Source: Spirochaetota bacterium (GTDB lineage Bacteria > Spirochaetota > UBA4802 > JAFGJZ01). From it: DNA of 64,000 bases. Each line of letters opens with the position of its first letter. Position 1 is the first letter of the stretch. A program made the position numbers and the translations under genes. Positions 16,413-31,400 of this stretch are shown here, one piece after another. Location: the NCBI GenBank assembly GCA_027858855.1, contig JAQIBV010000036.1, positions 1 to 64,000 on the forward strand, in the 5' to 3' direction. Below the pieces are notes generated by a model. The model had not been told where the DNA came from. It searched no databases and saw only the letters and a list, made by a program, of their open reading frames with translations.

Positions 16413-19400
16413 TGAATGTATTTGTTAGGGTTTGGGTCTATACAATATAATCATATTAAATATACAGATTTTTCCAGGTTTTCAGATTTCTGCTTATTCT
16501 TTTAGAAATCGGGTTCGCTTGTGAAAGTAACCAGTTTTCTTTTGTGTGGGTGGGTGAACCGTATGTATTCGGCATGAAGATAGAGGCGCTCGGCCGGTTG
16601 GCCATAGAGATCATCACCAACAATAGCAGTGTTGAGACCGTGTTGATGAGCCATGTGCACTCGTAGCTGATGCGTACGACCTGTGACAGGAAACAGTGTA
16701 ACACGTGTTTTGTTATTGCTTCGTTCGGCAACTTTCCAACGTGTAACAGCCGGTTTGCCATATTGGTAGCACACCAGCTGATGCGGACGATTATCAATAT
16801 CAACACGTAAAGGAAGTTTTACTATTCCGCTATCTTCAGTAATCATTCCATCAAGAAGGGCGACGTATCTTTTTTCTACCTTTCTATCAATGAACTGTTT
16901 TTGAAGAAAAACCGCAACACTTTCAGTTTTTGCGATAAGGACAATACCGGAGGTTGCCATATCCAGCCGGTGAACACAAAGTGGTCCGGTAGCTTTTGGG
17001 AACATCTCTTTAATAATGGAGTAGAGTGATTCATGATCCTCCTTGCCCGGAACCGTAAGAAGCCCAGGCGGTTTGTTTATTACCGCTATCCATTCATCTT
17101 CAAAAATTATTTGAATATCTCTTTTACCGGTTGTGCAATGATTAAGCGGATTTTCGTCAACCTGCAGACCTTTGAGCATATGAGCAAGAATTGGTCCGCA
17201 TTTTCCACGACATGCCGGATAAAAATGGCCATGCTTTCTTATTTCTGATTCCGGAGAACAACCCCACCAGAATTCTGCAAGCGCTACTGGTTTCATGGAG
17301 TGAGCGAATGCGTATTGCAGAAGTTTGGGTGCTGCGCATTCTCCGGCACCGGCAGGTGCAGTTTTTTGTAGTGATTTAACAAAAATATCCGTGAGGCTTC
17401 TGGTTTCTCCTTCAAAATTAAGAAAAGAGAATGAGTCAAAAATTTTTTGCTGTAGTGCTGCCGAGCGCTCCTTGCGTTCAGTTTTGAGTCGGGAGATACG
17501 ATCTTCTTTCGGGGCGATAGTCGCTTCCAGATCATTAATCTGCTGTTTTAGGTTAAGAGCGAGTTTTTTATACTCGTGCTGCTGTTCAAGGCTTTCGGTT
17601 TTTAGCTGCTCACAGAGTTGCCTAAACTCGCTTTCAGGCAGATTCATTTCGGCTTTAGTGCGAATGTTTTTTCTATGGGCCTTGAGTCTTTTGAGCTTTG
17701 CACGTTCCTGAGACAACTCCTCTTCCACAGCTTGTATGGTTTTTGTAAGTTTTAATCTGGATTCAATGAATTTATCATCAGTCTCAATATTTTCAACCTC
17801 TCTATTTATTTCACTTATGAGTGCCTCTTCTTTTCTGTAAAAAGACTCAGGATGCAGAAGATCCACAATGGGGGGGACAAAGTTTGGATGGTCATTGCGT
17901 TCACCCAGCTTTCCGGAATAACCCGCAAGATAACCGATCTGATTTTCTTTTGTAATTACAATAAGAACTCCGAACATCTTGCCAAGACCGGAATTGCCAG
18001 TTTCCAAACCATCGTCTGTTATGCCGAAATTATGTTCAAGGTCGCAGGTTGTCAGTATTGTTTGCTGAAGATCATGCGCAGCCATGACCGCAACTGGATG
18101 CGGTTCGTACTGAAGTGGGTAGGTGAACTTATCCGGCAGATCAGCCGGCATTACCGTTTGTGGTAGTTGACGAAAACAGAGATGATAATTATCTTTGCAC
18201 ATGTTCAAATCCCGTTTGAATTTCCTGAGTCACTGTTGTTTATAATTACCATTTGTAAATAATGATTTGTCCTGAAAACGGGGACGGAGGTTGAAACAGA
18301 AGTTGAAACAGTCGTTTTAAGCGACATAATGCCTGAGAATACTGAAATGTAATGCAAAAAACTGGATTGTTAGCCACCTTTTCTGGATTGTTAGCCAGGC
18401 AGGAGGGAGGATTGCAGAGCAATAAACGATAAACGGGGACGGAGGTTGAAACTAACATTTAAAGCGACATAATGCATGTGAATGCTGAATGACAACGCGA
18501 AAAAGTGGATTGTTAGCCACCAAACTGGATTGTTAGCCAGATGGGAATGAGTCTATATCTAAAACCGAAAGGTATGAGTTATTTTACTATTGACAATTGT
18601 CAGGAAAGATAAATAATCATCAAATTAAATTCAGTTTTTATAATAAGGGGGAAAATATGAAAATTCATAAGGCAGTACTTCTGTTGTTACTAATGTCTGC
18701 TATTTTGGTATCCTGTTCAGATGATAACGATTCTAATGATGAAAAATCCGGCGATATCAATTATCGTGATGAAATGCGTAATTTTGTTATTGATATCAGC
18801 AGATATGCAAAAAAAGAACAGTCTGGTTTTATAATTATTCCCCAGAATGGAATAGATCTGGTTACGAAAAATTCTGAATCTGATGGAGAATTGAGTCAGG
18901 ACTACCTTGAGGCTGTTGACGGTCATGGTCAGGAGGATCTACTTTACGGGTATGAGGATGACGATGAAGAAAGTCCGGAGGCATCGACAAGCTATACGGC
19001 ACTTTTTCTGGATAAGGCTAAAGGGGCAGGTAATGTAATCCTGGTTACGGACTACTGCTCGACTATATCTAAAGTGGATGATTCGTATGATGTGAATTCT
19101 GAACATGGATATGTTTCATTTGCTGCACATGAGCGTGATCTCAATGAAATTCCGGACTATCCTGCGCCAATATACAATGAAAATAGTTCTGATGTAAAAA
19201 GCTTGAGTGATATCCAAAATTTTCTTTATCTGATTAACGGTGAGAACTTTAGTACAAAGCAGCAGTTCATAGATGCCGTTACCTCCACTAATTATGACCT
19301 GTTGATAATGGATCTTTTCGATAACGACGGAGCTGCGTTTGTCAGCTCTGAAATATCAGAACTCAAACAGAAGAAGAATGGTTCTTCTCGTCTGGTGATT

Positions 19401-22400
19401 TGCTACATGTCTATTGGTGAGGCTGAAACATATCGGTATTACTGGCAGCCATCCTGGGAGGGTAACCCGCCTGTATGGCTGGATGAGGAAAACCCGGACT
19501 GGGAAGGTAATTTCAAGGTGAAGTATTGGGAAAATGAATGGCAGAATATTATTTTTGGAAACGATGATTCATATTTGAAAATGATAATCGATGCAGGTTT
19601 TGACGGAGTCTATCTTGATATCATTGATGCCTTTGAGTATTATGAAAATTAATAATTCATAATCCGTGAGTTACACGGCCGTCAGCGGTTATAGGGATTT
19701 TATCACCAAGAAATTTGGGAAGAGGGCGTGTCACTTTAGTTTCAAGCCACGCTTTTACACGAGCTAAGACTTCGCGTGCCTGATAATGGCGTATGTACTG
19801 ATATCGGCGTCTATCTGCCACAATTCCTGTAGCATTGATGTTAAAATTTTTGGCAAGATAGACTGATCGGTTTATATGAAATTGTTGTGTTACAATTATT
19901 GCATCTGTGATGCCAAAAATATATTCTGCACGGTACATCGACTCATATGTAGAGAAACCAGCGTAATCAAGAAAGATATCTTTTGGACTGACCCCCCATC
20001 TTACTGCGTAATGCTTCATGGCTGCGACTTCATTATAGTCTTTGGTGTGATTCGCGCCACTCATCAGAAGCTTCTCTACTTTGCCGGCTTGATAGAGGGC
20101 TACTGCGGTTTTTACCCGGTCTTCAAGAACTGGGCTCAGATATTGGTTATTAACAATGCCTGCACCAAGAACTATCGCTGTGTATGCTGGTTCGCATGAT
20201 TCAACAGTAATGCAAACAGGTTTTCCCGATGCGATAATATAAGCATTAATAGCACCAACAGATACTATTGCTATTATTAACCCTGTAATTGAGATACGGA
20301 GAAGACTGAATCTTGATCTAAAAAGTCGCATAAATAGTCCTCGAAAAAAAGATGGTAAATATCTGTGGTCTTTCTAACACAGATATTAATATTGTGTTGA
20401 ATTAAACCGGTTCAGCTTTAACTCTATCCTTAAACAAAAGGAGGTTCGCCAGCATTTCGGTTCGTATCATGGAATATCCTGCCGAACCTGCAGCATCAAT
20501 GGGATTACTGTACATATATTCAATTTCCATTGGGCGGCCGTTTTCATAATCAAGCTTCATGCTTGGCGCGTAGGGTGTCATCCTGTCTGTGTTGTTGAGC
20601 ATGGCTTCGATTGAATCTTCGCCAATCGGGTGGCCGCATGCAGAGGCCGCATTAACGACTTCCTCCATCAATTCACGTACCAGCCCGCGCGAAGCCGGCA
20701 AAGACATAATTTGCGCAGTATCGGCATTCAGTACTACAGATAGTCCGTTATATGGTATATTCCACAACAGCTTCCGCCATCTGGCCTCTCCAAGAGTTTC
20801 TGCAATTTTTGTTTGTATCATTGCTTTATCAAACTCTCTTTGCAGTGTTTTTACAGATGACAATCCCGAGCTGTCATATGCGGCAATAGTAATGTGCCCG
20901 AAATCAAGATGCTTAACAATTCCAGGCCCTGCCTTTTGTGAACAGATAAAACACATCGCTCCCACTATTATGCTTTCAGGAAATTCCTGATGAAGCTCAC
21001 TCTCTATACCAAGCCCGTTTTGTAATACGCATAGTATCGTGCCCTTTTTCACTATTGGACGTAACAGCTCTTTCAAAAAAACGTTCTCTGTTGTTTTCAG
21101 TGATATAAGAATAACATCAGAGTGGGGTATGTCTGTACTGTCTTTGTAAACTTCGACATTGCTTAGATGAAAATCTCCCTTTACCGACTGAACCGTGAGT
21201 CCATTATGGCGTATATACTCATAATCACTTCGTGCAAGAAAGCGCACTGTGTGATTCGCCTGGGCAAGTCGTCCACCATAGTAGCCACCAACGGCTCCAG
21301 TGCCGATTACTGTATATGAAAGCATATAAAATCCTCTCGTAATCTATCATCTTTTAAATTCCAAATACTGAATTACCAGCAATTTTGATTTTCTGATTGT
21401 GTTTGTCCATTGGTTTTTGCATCTTTAACCACTTATAGTTGTACTGATAAGCTACAAATTCAGATTTTGTTGACACATGCCACCCAAATTAGTATTTATA
21501 TATACACTGACAGGAGTGTATCAAGTGGGATTGGTGTGCAATGATTAAGATTAACTGGCCTATTGTGGCAATTGTTTCCTGTTTTATCTGTCTTACCGCC
21601 TATATCGTGGTCAATGATATCCACTACAGACAGTCAACTCTGTATCGTGAAATTCAGATTAATACCTATGTCGTCTACTCGGATTGGCATCGCTATGTGG
21701 GTACATTGAAGGGACTTACGTTGACTACCTATGGTTTTGAAGATACCCTGAAGGATGCTACCTTCCTAAAAAATAGAACGGAAACGAAGATTCATGATTT
21801 AAAAACTAAATCTAATTCTCTGGGTTACGAGATCAAGGAGCCTCTGGATTCTTTTATTGGCAGTGTAGAAGCTGGACTTAAATTAGGGCAACAGCTCGTT
21901 GATAATGGATATCTTTTTTTAGATCAGCCAGATCTTCCTTTGGTCTATAAGGAGGGGCGTGCTGGTCTTTCAGGGCTGGCTGGAAAGGACGCAACAACTT
22001 TAATGGGTCCGCTTTCGGCCTACCAGTATTATCAGTTGATTGGTCGCTTACGGGGAATGAATACTCTCTTTGATCAGATCTTTTCGGATCGTCTTGATGA
22101 ATTTCTAAAAACAATTACTGAAAGATCTGAATATGTACAGCGGCAGTTTTTTATCGTTAAAGTAGTTCTTCTTGTATTTACCATAATTGTCATGTCAATA
22201 GCTGTTATTAGGCTTTATACGCTCAATCGCTCACTGCGTAGTTTAGCTGATAAAACATCCAAAGAACTTGATACAACCAGGTCACATCTATCTGAAGTTC
22301 AAGGATTTTTACATAATGCTCAGTTTCAACAATCTCTTTTTGAAATGGTTGCCGGGCTCTCGCATGAACTGAATACTCCACTTGGCAATTGTCTTTCTCT

Positions 22401-25400
22401 ATCAACTTATATTGAGTCGGTGCTTGCGGATTTCAAAACAGCTTTAAATCAGGGAACCTTATCGCGCGAGATGTTTTCACGGGAAGTTAATAAGGGGCTT
22501 GAGGGATCCCAATTGATCCACAACAATCTTGAACAGATGAGAATACAGATCGAGACTTTCAAAAAATTATCAAGTGTTAACCATTCTGAAATTAAAACTA
22601 CAGTTCCATTGTCAAAATACATAGAACAAAATTTGAAACCTTTTGCCACACAGCTTCTTGCAGGGGTAAAAATTAACGTAGAGGGGGACTCTTTTAATAA
22701 TCCTCAGCTCAGGTTTGCGGATCTCGATCAGATTTTTGACCAGCTCTTTAAAAATACGGCTGAACACTCAACGGCTGATACTGTTACAGTTGCATTTTTT
22801 GTTCATGGTAAAAAACTGGATATCGATTATTGTGACAATGGTTCTCAACTGTCGCCTGAAACTATCGCTCGGCTCGCAGAACCATTCTATACAACAGCAC
22901 GCGATAAAAACCATATGGGGTTGGGGCTTTCAATCCTCTCATCGCTGATAAATAATAAGCTTCAGGGAACCATAAAGTTTATCCCTGCAAACCCTGGGCT
23001 CAAGGTTTCAATGACTATACTGCTCGCAAATATTTCCTGATTAGCTCATAACGTGGTTCCCTCTTGTCAGTAGCTTTTCCAGGCTTTATCAAGTAACTCA
23101 CATCCCTGTTTCGATGTAAGTTCACCCAGCATAATACGCGCAGAGGTCTCGTTAAGAAGATTGCCGATTTCAAGTGGAAACAGCTGATCGGGGTATAGAC
23201 AGTAGTTATTCATAGTTTTAAGATAGCTTTTAACTCTTATCTGGCCACGGTGTTTAATTACTACCTCTTCAACTGTTGGTATAGCTGAAAAAACATTGAA
23301 ATATTTCTGAAGGTTTTCTGCTCGTGTAAAATATTCAAGTAACTCTATAGCTTCATCCGGCGCTGTGCTCCCAATAACAAAACCATTACCACCGCCCATC
23401 GCGTCGTGAATAGAGCCTTTTTTACCTCTTAATTCCGGGAAGGGGGCAAACATCATTGCATCTGATAATGCATCTTTTTTTTCGGCGGTCTGGGCTTGTA
23501 CCGCAACTGCCCACTGCCCCATAAGCTGCATGGCACATATTCCGTCGCCCACATGTCTTGACTGGTTTATGAAATCATCACCAATTGCGGTTGGCTGAAA
23601 ATAATCGCGTTTAAAAAGAGCCTGCATAACAGACCCTGCTTCGATAAGTGCAGGATCGTTAAAGTTACGTTTGCCTTCATGAATATCATAAAAAAGGTCA
23701 GCTCCACCAATTCGAAGTGTGAGATATACCCAGTAATACATGACAGTCCAACGGTCGGCGATTCCTAAGGAGATAGGAGTGATACCCAGCGATTTCAGCT
23801 TGTCACACAGCCTGTAAAACTCGTCCCAGGTTTCAGGAAACTTGCTGTAACCAGCTTTTTTGAGCAGATTCTCGTTGTACCAGAAACCAACCGAACCAAG
23901 GTCATGAGGAAAACCGTAAACACGACCCTTGTACCTGTACAGATTCAGCGCTACCGGGTTGATTTTACTCTCCCAGCGATCACTCTCTACCCAATCGGTA
24001 ATATCTCTCAAATAGCCATTATGAGCCTGCTCCCGCATTCCACCTCCGCCCCAACTGTGAAAAATATCAGGAGGGTCTCCGGCTGCAAATTCAAGCTCCA
24101 GTTTCGGTTTGTATTCCATGTTATCAAGCATTGTGACTTTGACTTTAACATGGGGATTATTCTTTTCAAAAGAGCGGGCAATATCTTCCAGTACAAGCTG
24201 CGAGGGTTTGTCCGAATTTATGTGCCACCAGCGGATAGTTATCGGTTTTTGATCGTTGTTATCGCGTCTGCACGATATAAACATGAAGGTGATCAACAAT
24301 AACAGAAAAAAGGTAATAGGGTTTTTCATTTTCGACTCCAGACAGCCGTTTCTGTGCAAAAGATAACTAATGTACAGAAAAAATCAATTAATCATCGGAT
24401 TTATTCATTGAAGAAATCAAAATTAATCATAAATCTGACTTTCTTATTCTTTAGCCTTTTGACCTGTTGCAAGCATGATTTTTTAGTTCAAAAAACTTGA
24501 CAATTTAATGTCAATATTTTTCATGCTTAATTAGAGACGAAGGTTTTCCGCAGCTGACATCTGCAGTGGCGGTCGACAAGCGTACAGAAAGATTTTGAAG
24601 GCTGGTAAACATGACCAAAGGCCAGGTTGAGGCGCAGATTTCTGATACGGTTATTCGCTTTGAAAAAGAGTATATGGGGCGGGGGCCGGTCGAGACAAAG
24701 ACAACGATAATTGATGATATGGTCGTTGTCAGGCTGAAAGGGGTTCTTACTCCCGCTGAAGAGAAATTGTCTCAAAACCCAGAGGGTGCTGTCCTGATCA
24801 AGCAGGTCAGGATGCAGTTAATTGATAGTGCCAAGTCGATGCTTGAAGTTATGGTCGGCGATATTACTCAAAAGAAGGTATTAAGCCTCTATACCGATAT
24901 CAGTACTAAAACCGGAGAGAGGATCATTGTCTTTGTTCTTAGTGGAAAATTTGAGATTTGATATTTAGTATTTAAGTATAATTAGGGACTCTACTGTCTT
25001 AGGCCTTGATTTAAAAGGTTTATCCGAGACGGTTATTACATATGGAAGATTTGATAGAACCTTATTATAAGGAGCTGTCAGGTAAGCCGGTACTTCAGAG
25101 CATTAGCTCATGGGGTATCGGCTTTTTTTATGGGCTGAAAAAATATACATTTTGAGCATGTGTTATGCGGTTATTTTTACAAAGCCGTATAATCACAGAA
25201 AACGGAGGATAGATGAACGAATTAATTAAAAAACTGAAGCTGCCCGATTTCGCACTTGAAACATTGAAATCGTGCCGGTCAGTCAGCTTAGCTTCAAGCA
25301 TAGACGATCTTCATGAATTGTCTATTGAAGGCGAAAAAGATGGAGAGAAGATTGTATCCTATGATATTCCAGGAAAAGGTGAGGTAAAAGAGGCGCTTGT

Positions 25401-28400
25401 TTCGCGAGTGAAAAACGGAATATCTGCAAACTACTTTGATTCCTATATGAGACGACGGGATCCGAACAGTATGCTAATCGGTGATGACCTGCCAACTGAC
25501 AAACCGTCATACAGTGAGTTTACCGGCAATGATTTTGCTGAATTGAAAAATGAAACCCTAGAATGGCTGAAAAGTCAAGATCTTGCAGCTTTTGTCTTCA
25601 GAGCCGGGCAGATGGACATGGGCTTTTACGGTATAGCGATTGCGCCTGCCAATGCCGGTTTTTTCTGTCTTGGTCTTGGATTGCTTCAGGGTATTGTAGA
25701 CTGGAAAGAGCTTGAAGATGGTACTGAGATAAATATAGCAATCTATACGGCGCCTCCTTTCAGGCATACCCATTTTGACGGAAGGCAGGTTGTTGTTCAT
25801 GAAAGAACCCGTAAAACTCATGAGATATTTAGCTATAATCTTTATCCGGGCCCAAGTGCAAAAAAAGGAGTCTATTCTGCTTTGATCGATTTCGGCGAGA
25901 AGGAGAACTGGATAACAACACACTCATCTGTAGTCCAGGTTGTAACTCCTTATGAAAACCGTGTTACCATTATGCACGAAGGTGCAAGCGGCGGTGGAAA
26001 GAGCGAAATGCATGAGCATATACACCGCGAGTATGATGGAACTATTACTCTTGGAAAAAATGTACTCAGTGGAGATCATCTGTCTCTTGTACTGCCCCGT
26101 GGCTGTGATCTCAAACCGGTAGCGGATGATATGGCGGTCTGCCATCCTTCGATTCAGAAGAAAGACGGCACTCTGAGAGTTATCGATGCCGAGGCCGGAT
26201 GGTTTATCCGTGTTGACCATATAAAGAATTACGGTACTGATCCTGATATTGAGGCTTTGGCAATTCATCCGGAAAAACCACTGCTTTTTCTGAATATGGA
26301 TGCTCCGGCTAACAGTACAGCTCTTGTTTGGGAACATACTGAAGATGAACCGGGTATACCATGTCCCAATCCTCGTTTTGTTGTTCCACGGGATATTGTC
26401 CCCGGAATCGTTAGTCACCCGGTAAACGTTAATATCAGAAGTTTTGGTGTACGTACTCCGCCGTGCCACAGGGATGAACCTACATACGGCATTATGGGGC
26501 TTTTCCATGTAATACCACCAGCGCTTGCCTGGTTATGGCGTCTTGTTTCACCTCGTGGATATGCAAACCCGAGTATCATCGATACCGGTGCTATGAGTTC
26601 TGAAGGGGTAGGGTCCTACTGGCCTTTTGCTACCGGGAAAAAAATATCACAGGCTAATCTTCTTCTTAAGCAGATCGAAAATACTGGAAAGGTTCACTAC
26701 GTACTATGTCCTAATCAGCATATCGGGGCATGGAAAGTCGGTTTTAATCCTCAGTGGATAATGCGTGAATATCTGGCACGTCGTGGCGGTGTGAAGTTTA
26801 TGCATCATGAACTTTCCGAGGCTCGCTCTCCACTTCTTGGATATTCGTTAAACCGTCTGGTAATCGAAGGTCAGGAGATTGAGAAGTATCTGCTTATGCC
26901 AGAGCTTCAAAATGAGGTAGGCCTTGAAACATATGACATAGGCGCAAAGATTCTTTCTGATTTTTTTTCACAGGAGTTGCAGCAGTATTATAATGATCCC
27001 GATTTGTGTACTCTGGGTAAAAAAATTATTGAGTGCTTTATGAACGGCGGTACAGTGAATGATTATGATGCATTAATAGAAGCTGAATCAGTTTACTGTG
27101 AGTCATAATTTGATTTAAAATTTTATATTTCGGGGGTGTCTGTTAAAGGGCCCCTTCGTTCATATAACCACATATCGTGATTTTTTTGCCGATTCGGATA
27201 AGCGTATTAGGCTTAAATTGAAAATAGGGAACCGGCTGTATAGAGATAATTGGAGGTGGGCAGTTTTGAAACGGCAGATGACATTAGCCGCAAAATTATT
27301 AACCGTTGTTGCATCCTTTGCCGTAATGCTTTGTATAGGAGGTGTTTACGCCTGGAGTATATTTGCTTCTGAACTTATAACAGGTTACGGCCTCTCATCT
27401 ACACAGACGCAGATTGTGTTCGGACTTTTGATTGCAGTTTTCCCGGTTACAATGATTTTTGCCGGTAGACTGGAAAAGTTAATAGGGGTAAGAGGGGTAG
27501 TTTTTCTATCGGCTCTTTTTATGGGCTCAGGATACCTTTTGGCCTCCTTTTCTGATGCTAATATCTATATTCTGCTTCTGGGAATTGGGGTTCTTGCGGG
27601 TACCGGTACCGGGTTTGGATATCTTGCCGCATTAACAACACCGGTAAAATGTTTTCCTGAAAAGAAAGGGATGATAACCGGTATCGCATCCGCCGGATTC
27701 GGGCTTGCTGCTGTACTTCTGTCATCTGTTGTTGAAAAAATGCTGATTAGTGGTATTGATGTTTTTATGGTTTTTCGTTATATGGCCGGTGCCTATTTTT
27801 TTCTGATTTTCATTTTTTCATTTTTCATGAAGTCACCTGGTTCCAACCTGCAGCTGCCGGGACTAAGCGTAAGGCTTCTTTTTAAGACACCCAGGTTCTA
27901 CCTGCTCTTTGCTGGAATCTTCCTTGGAACATTTGCCGGGCTTACCGTTGTAGGAAATCTTAAACCTATGGGAGCAGTATACAGTATTGAAAATCATATT
28001 CTGGTTATTGGGGTTTCGGTCTTTGCTGTTGCTAATTTTACAGGTAGAATTTTGTGGGGAATCCTGAGCGATTACAGTGGTGCACACCACGCTCTGACTG
28101 CCGCACTTCTATTTCAGGGAATTGCAATCATATTGATGGGTATTATTGATCTGAATAATTATAGTTACCTGATTCTCAGTGCGGCTGTCGGTTTTGGCTT
28201 CGGATCCAATTTCGTACTTTTCGCTAAAGAGAGTGCCCAGTTTTTTGGTCTTGAAAATCTTTCAGCTGTGTATCCCTATGTTTTTTTGGGTTACGCCCTT
28301 GCGGGATTAACCGGACCTTCAAGCGGGGGGCTGATTTTTGATATAACAGGTAGTTACACCATAGCAGTGTATATATGTGCCGCATTATGTTTTACGGGAA

Positions 28401-31400
28401 GTCTGCTTTTTATGATAAGCGGAAAGCCGGTAGAACCCGGGGAAAATCCGATATAGCTTGTCTCGGTCAAAAAAATCAGCTCTTATATGGGTATTTGCCC
28501 TGCTAAAATTTAAAGAACTGGTTTTATAAAAAAAGTATTTGGCAATCTTTAAAGGTCATTTAAGTCTGTTTATATAGCTTAAATTAATAATTTTGCAGAT
28601 TCATTTTTAAAATCTATATTTTTTAACAGGAAGGTAATATGTCTAAAAGAATAGTATGTAAATTCGGCGGAAGTTCTGTCGCGGACGCCGAGCAGTTTAA
28701 AAAAATCAAAAAAATAATTACATCTGATAATAAACGCGGAATAATCGTTGTCTCTGCTCCGGGAAAGCGAAATCCGAAAGAGACAAAACTTACTGACCTT
28801 TTTTATTCGGCTCATGACCTCGCAGTTAAGGGTGTTGATATCAGTGGCCCATGGAATGTAATCCGTGAACGCTATCTTGAGATTACAAAAAATCTTGGTC
28901 TGAACAGTGATACAGTTACAGATGATTTTGCTTTGCTTGAAAAACAGCTTCGGGAAAAACCGGAGGAGATTACCGAGGATTATCTTGTTAGTCGAGGAGA
29001 GTTCTTATGTGCTAAAATAATGGCAGAGTACCTTGATGCTCAGTTTGTTGATTCATATCCTCTTATTAAATTTGATAAACGCTACCGTGTTTTAGGGCAG
29101 TCATATACAGATATTAATCAGGCGCTGTCTGATGAGAGCAAAATCTATGTAGTTCCTGGTTTTTATGGATCAGGTACAAAGGGTAACCTCAAAACTTTTA
29201 CACGCGGTGGGTCAGATATAACCGGTGCAATTCTGGCAAAGGCCTGTGATGCACATGTTTACGAAAACTGGACTGATGTTTCAGGCCTTTTGATGGCTGA
29301 TCCGCGTATTGTTGCTGATGCCCGTCCTATGTCCTATGTCAGTTATCGCGAGATAAGAGAGCTCTCGTACAGTGGTGCAAGTGTACTGCATGATGAGGCA
29401 ATTGCCCCATGCCGTGATAAAGATATTAAAATTAACATTCGTAATACAAACAGACCGGATGATGCCGGTACAATAATCGGGCCCGAAGTTGAAGGCAACA
29501 AAGAGATAATAACCGGTATCGCTGGGCGTACCGAATTTTCCATGATCCATATTGAAAAGAGTATGATGAATAAGGAACGCGGGTTTGGTCGCAAGGTGCT
29601 CAGTATTATTGAAAATCAGAATCTCTCTTACGAGCACTCCCCGACTGGTATCGACTCTATGAGTATTGTCGTCGATTCTAAATCCTTTTCGGATGTTGAG
29701 GATAATGTGCTCGAAGATATTCGTTTAGAGATGAATCCCGATAGTATAAAAGTAATCGAAAACCTTGCACTGATTGCGACTGTTGGTCACGGTATGTCTC
29801 ATAATGTCGGAGTCGCAGCCAAACTCTTTACTGCTCTTGCTGATGAAAAAGTCAATGTGCGTGTAATTGATCAGGGCTCATCAGAGCTTAACATCATTAT
29901 CGGTATAGACGAGAACGATTACGAAAAAGCAATAAAAGCCATATACAAGGCCTTTGTCAGCTAAAACGATCTATATGCTCTCTTGATGAAGAGGGTGAAT
30001 AGCAGTTGCAAATGTTTTGTACTTGCAGAATTTATTGATATTTAAATAAGAAGCTATGGGAAAAATACCCAATAATAAGTTAAAGGAAAAAAAATGAGAA
30101 TTGCAATTTTGATTGTATGTATTGTAATCCTGTCTGCTTCATGCAGTAAAGATTATGAGAGTATGGAACTTAAACCGGGCGAGGCACTTGTCACAGACAA
30201 CTATACAGCTGATCCTTCAGCTCATGTATTTGAGGGCAAAATTTATATCTATCCTTCTCACGATATAGATACCGGAGTAGCAGATTCAAATGACGGAAGC
30301 CATTACGACATGAAGGATTACCGGGTTTACTCGATAACAGATTTTAACTCTCCAGTAATCGATCATGGCTCAGTACTCAAGCTGGAGGATATCCCCTGGG
30401 CTTCAAGACAGCTTTGGGCTCCTGATGCTGCATATAAAAACGGTAAATACTACTTCTATTTTCCGGCAAAGGACAAGGACGGGCTTTTCCGCATCGGTGT
30501 TGCAACCTCAGACAAACCTGACGGGCCTTTTAAGGCTCAGCCTAAACCGATAGAGGGCAGTTTCAGTATGGATCCGGCTGTATTTATCGATGATGACGGG
30601 GCAGCCTACATGTATTTCGGAGGATTATGGGGGGGGCAGCTGGAGAGCTGGCTGTCTGGAAACTATTATCCGGGTGCATTGGGGCCTAAACCTGATGAGC
30701 CTGCAATCGGGCCCAGGTTTGTACGGATGAGTGATGATATGCTGAGCTTTGATGGACCGATAAAGGAGATCTCGTTACTGGATGAAGAGGGAAATCCCAT
30801 CAAGGCAAGTGACCAGGAACGTTGGTTTTTCGAAGGGGCATGGGTTCATAAGTATAAGAATACCTATTATCTTACATATTCTACCGGACCGACGCATCTC
30901 ATTGTCTATGCAACTTCTGATAAGCCAGAAGGCCCCTTTACTTATCGCGGTATACTGCTTTTACCGGTAAGTGGATGGACTACACACCATTCGACCGTGG
31001 AGTACAATGGCCAGTGGTATCTGTTTTACCATGACAGTACTCTATCCGGTGGTAAAAGTCATTTGCGATGTGTTAAATATTCTCCGATTAAACATAACTC
31101 TGACGGAACCCTCAAGCTGGTTAAATAATTATCGGGGTCACTTTAAAAAATCTTTAAAGTGACCCACTACCAATATCTTATGGAACCGAAACAGCTTGTG
31201 AAAATGGATTTCTTTCAATTGTCAATCGTGCGGAGATTGTTTGTTACGATTGACTGTCTTTCAGATCTGACTACAATAGCCGCATGAACAGTTCCAGGTA
31301 TTGGGTTATCTGTCTGAAAATCAGAAAATGGTCATAAACACTGCGCTGTGCGTTTCTTCCCAGATTATAGGCCATACCCGGGTTTGTTATCAGCTTGCGT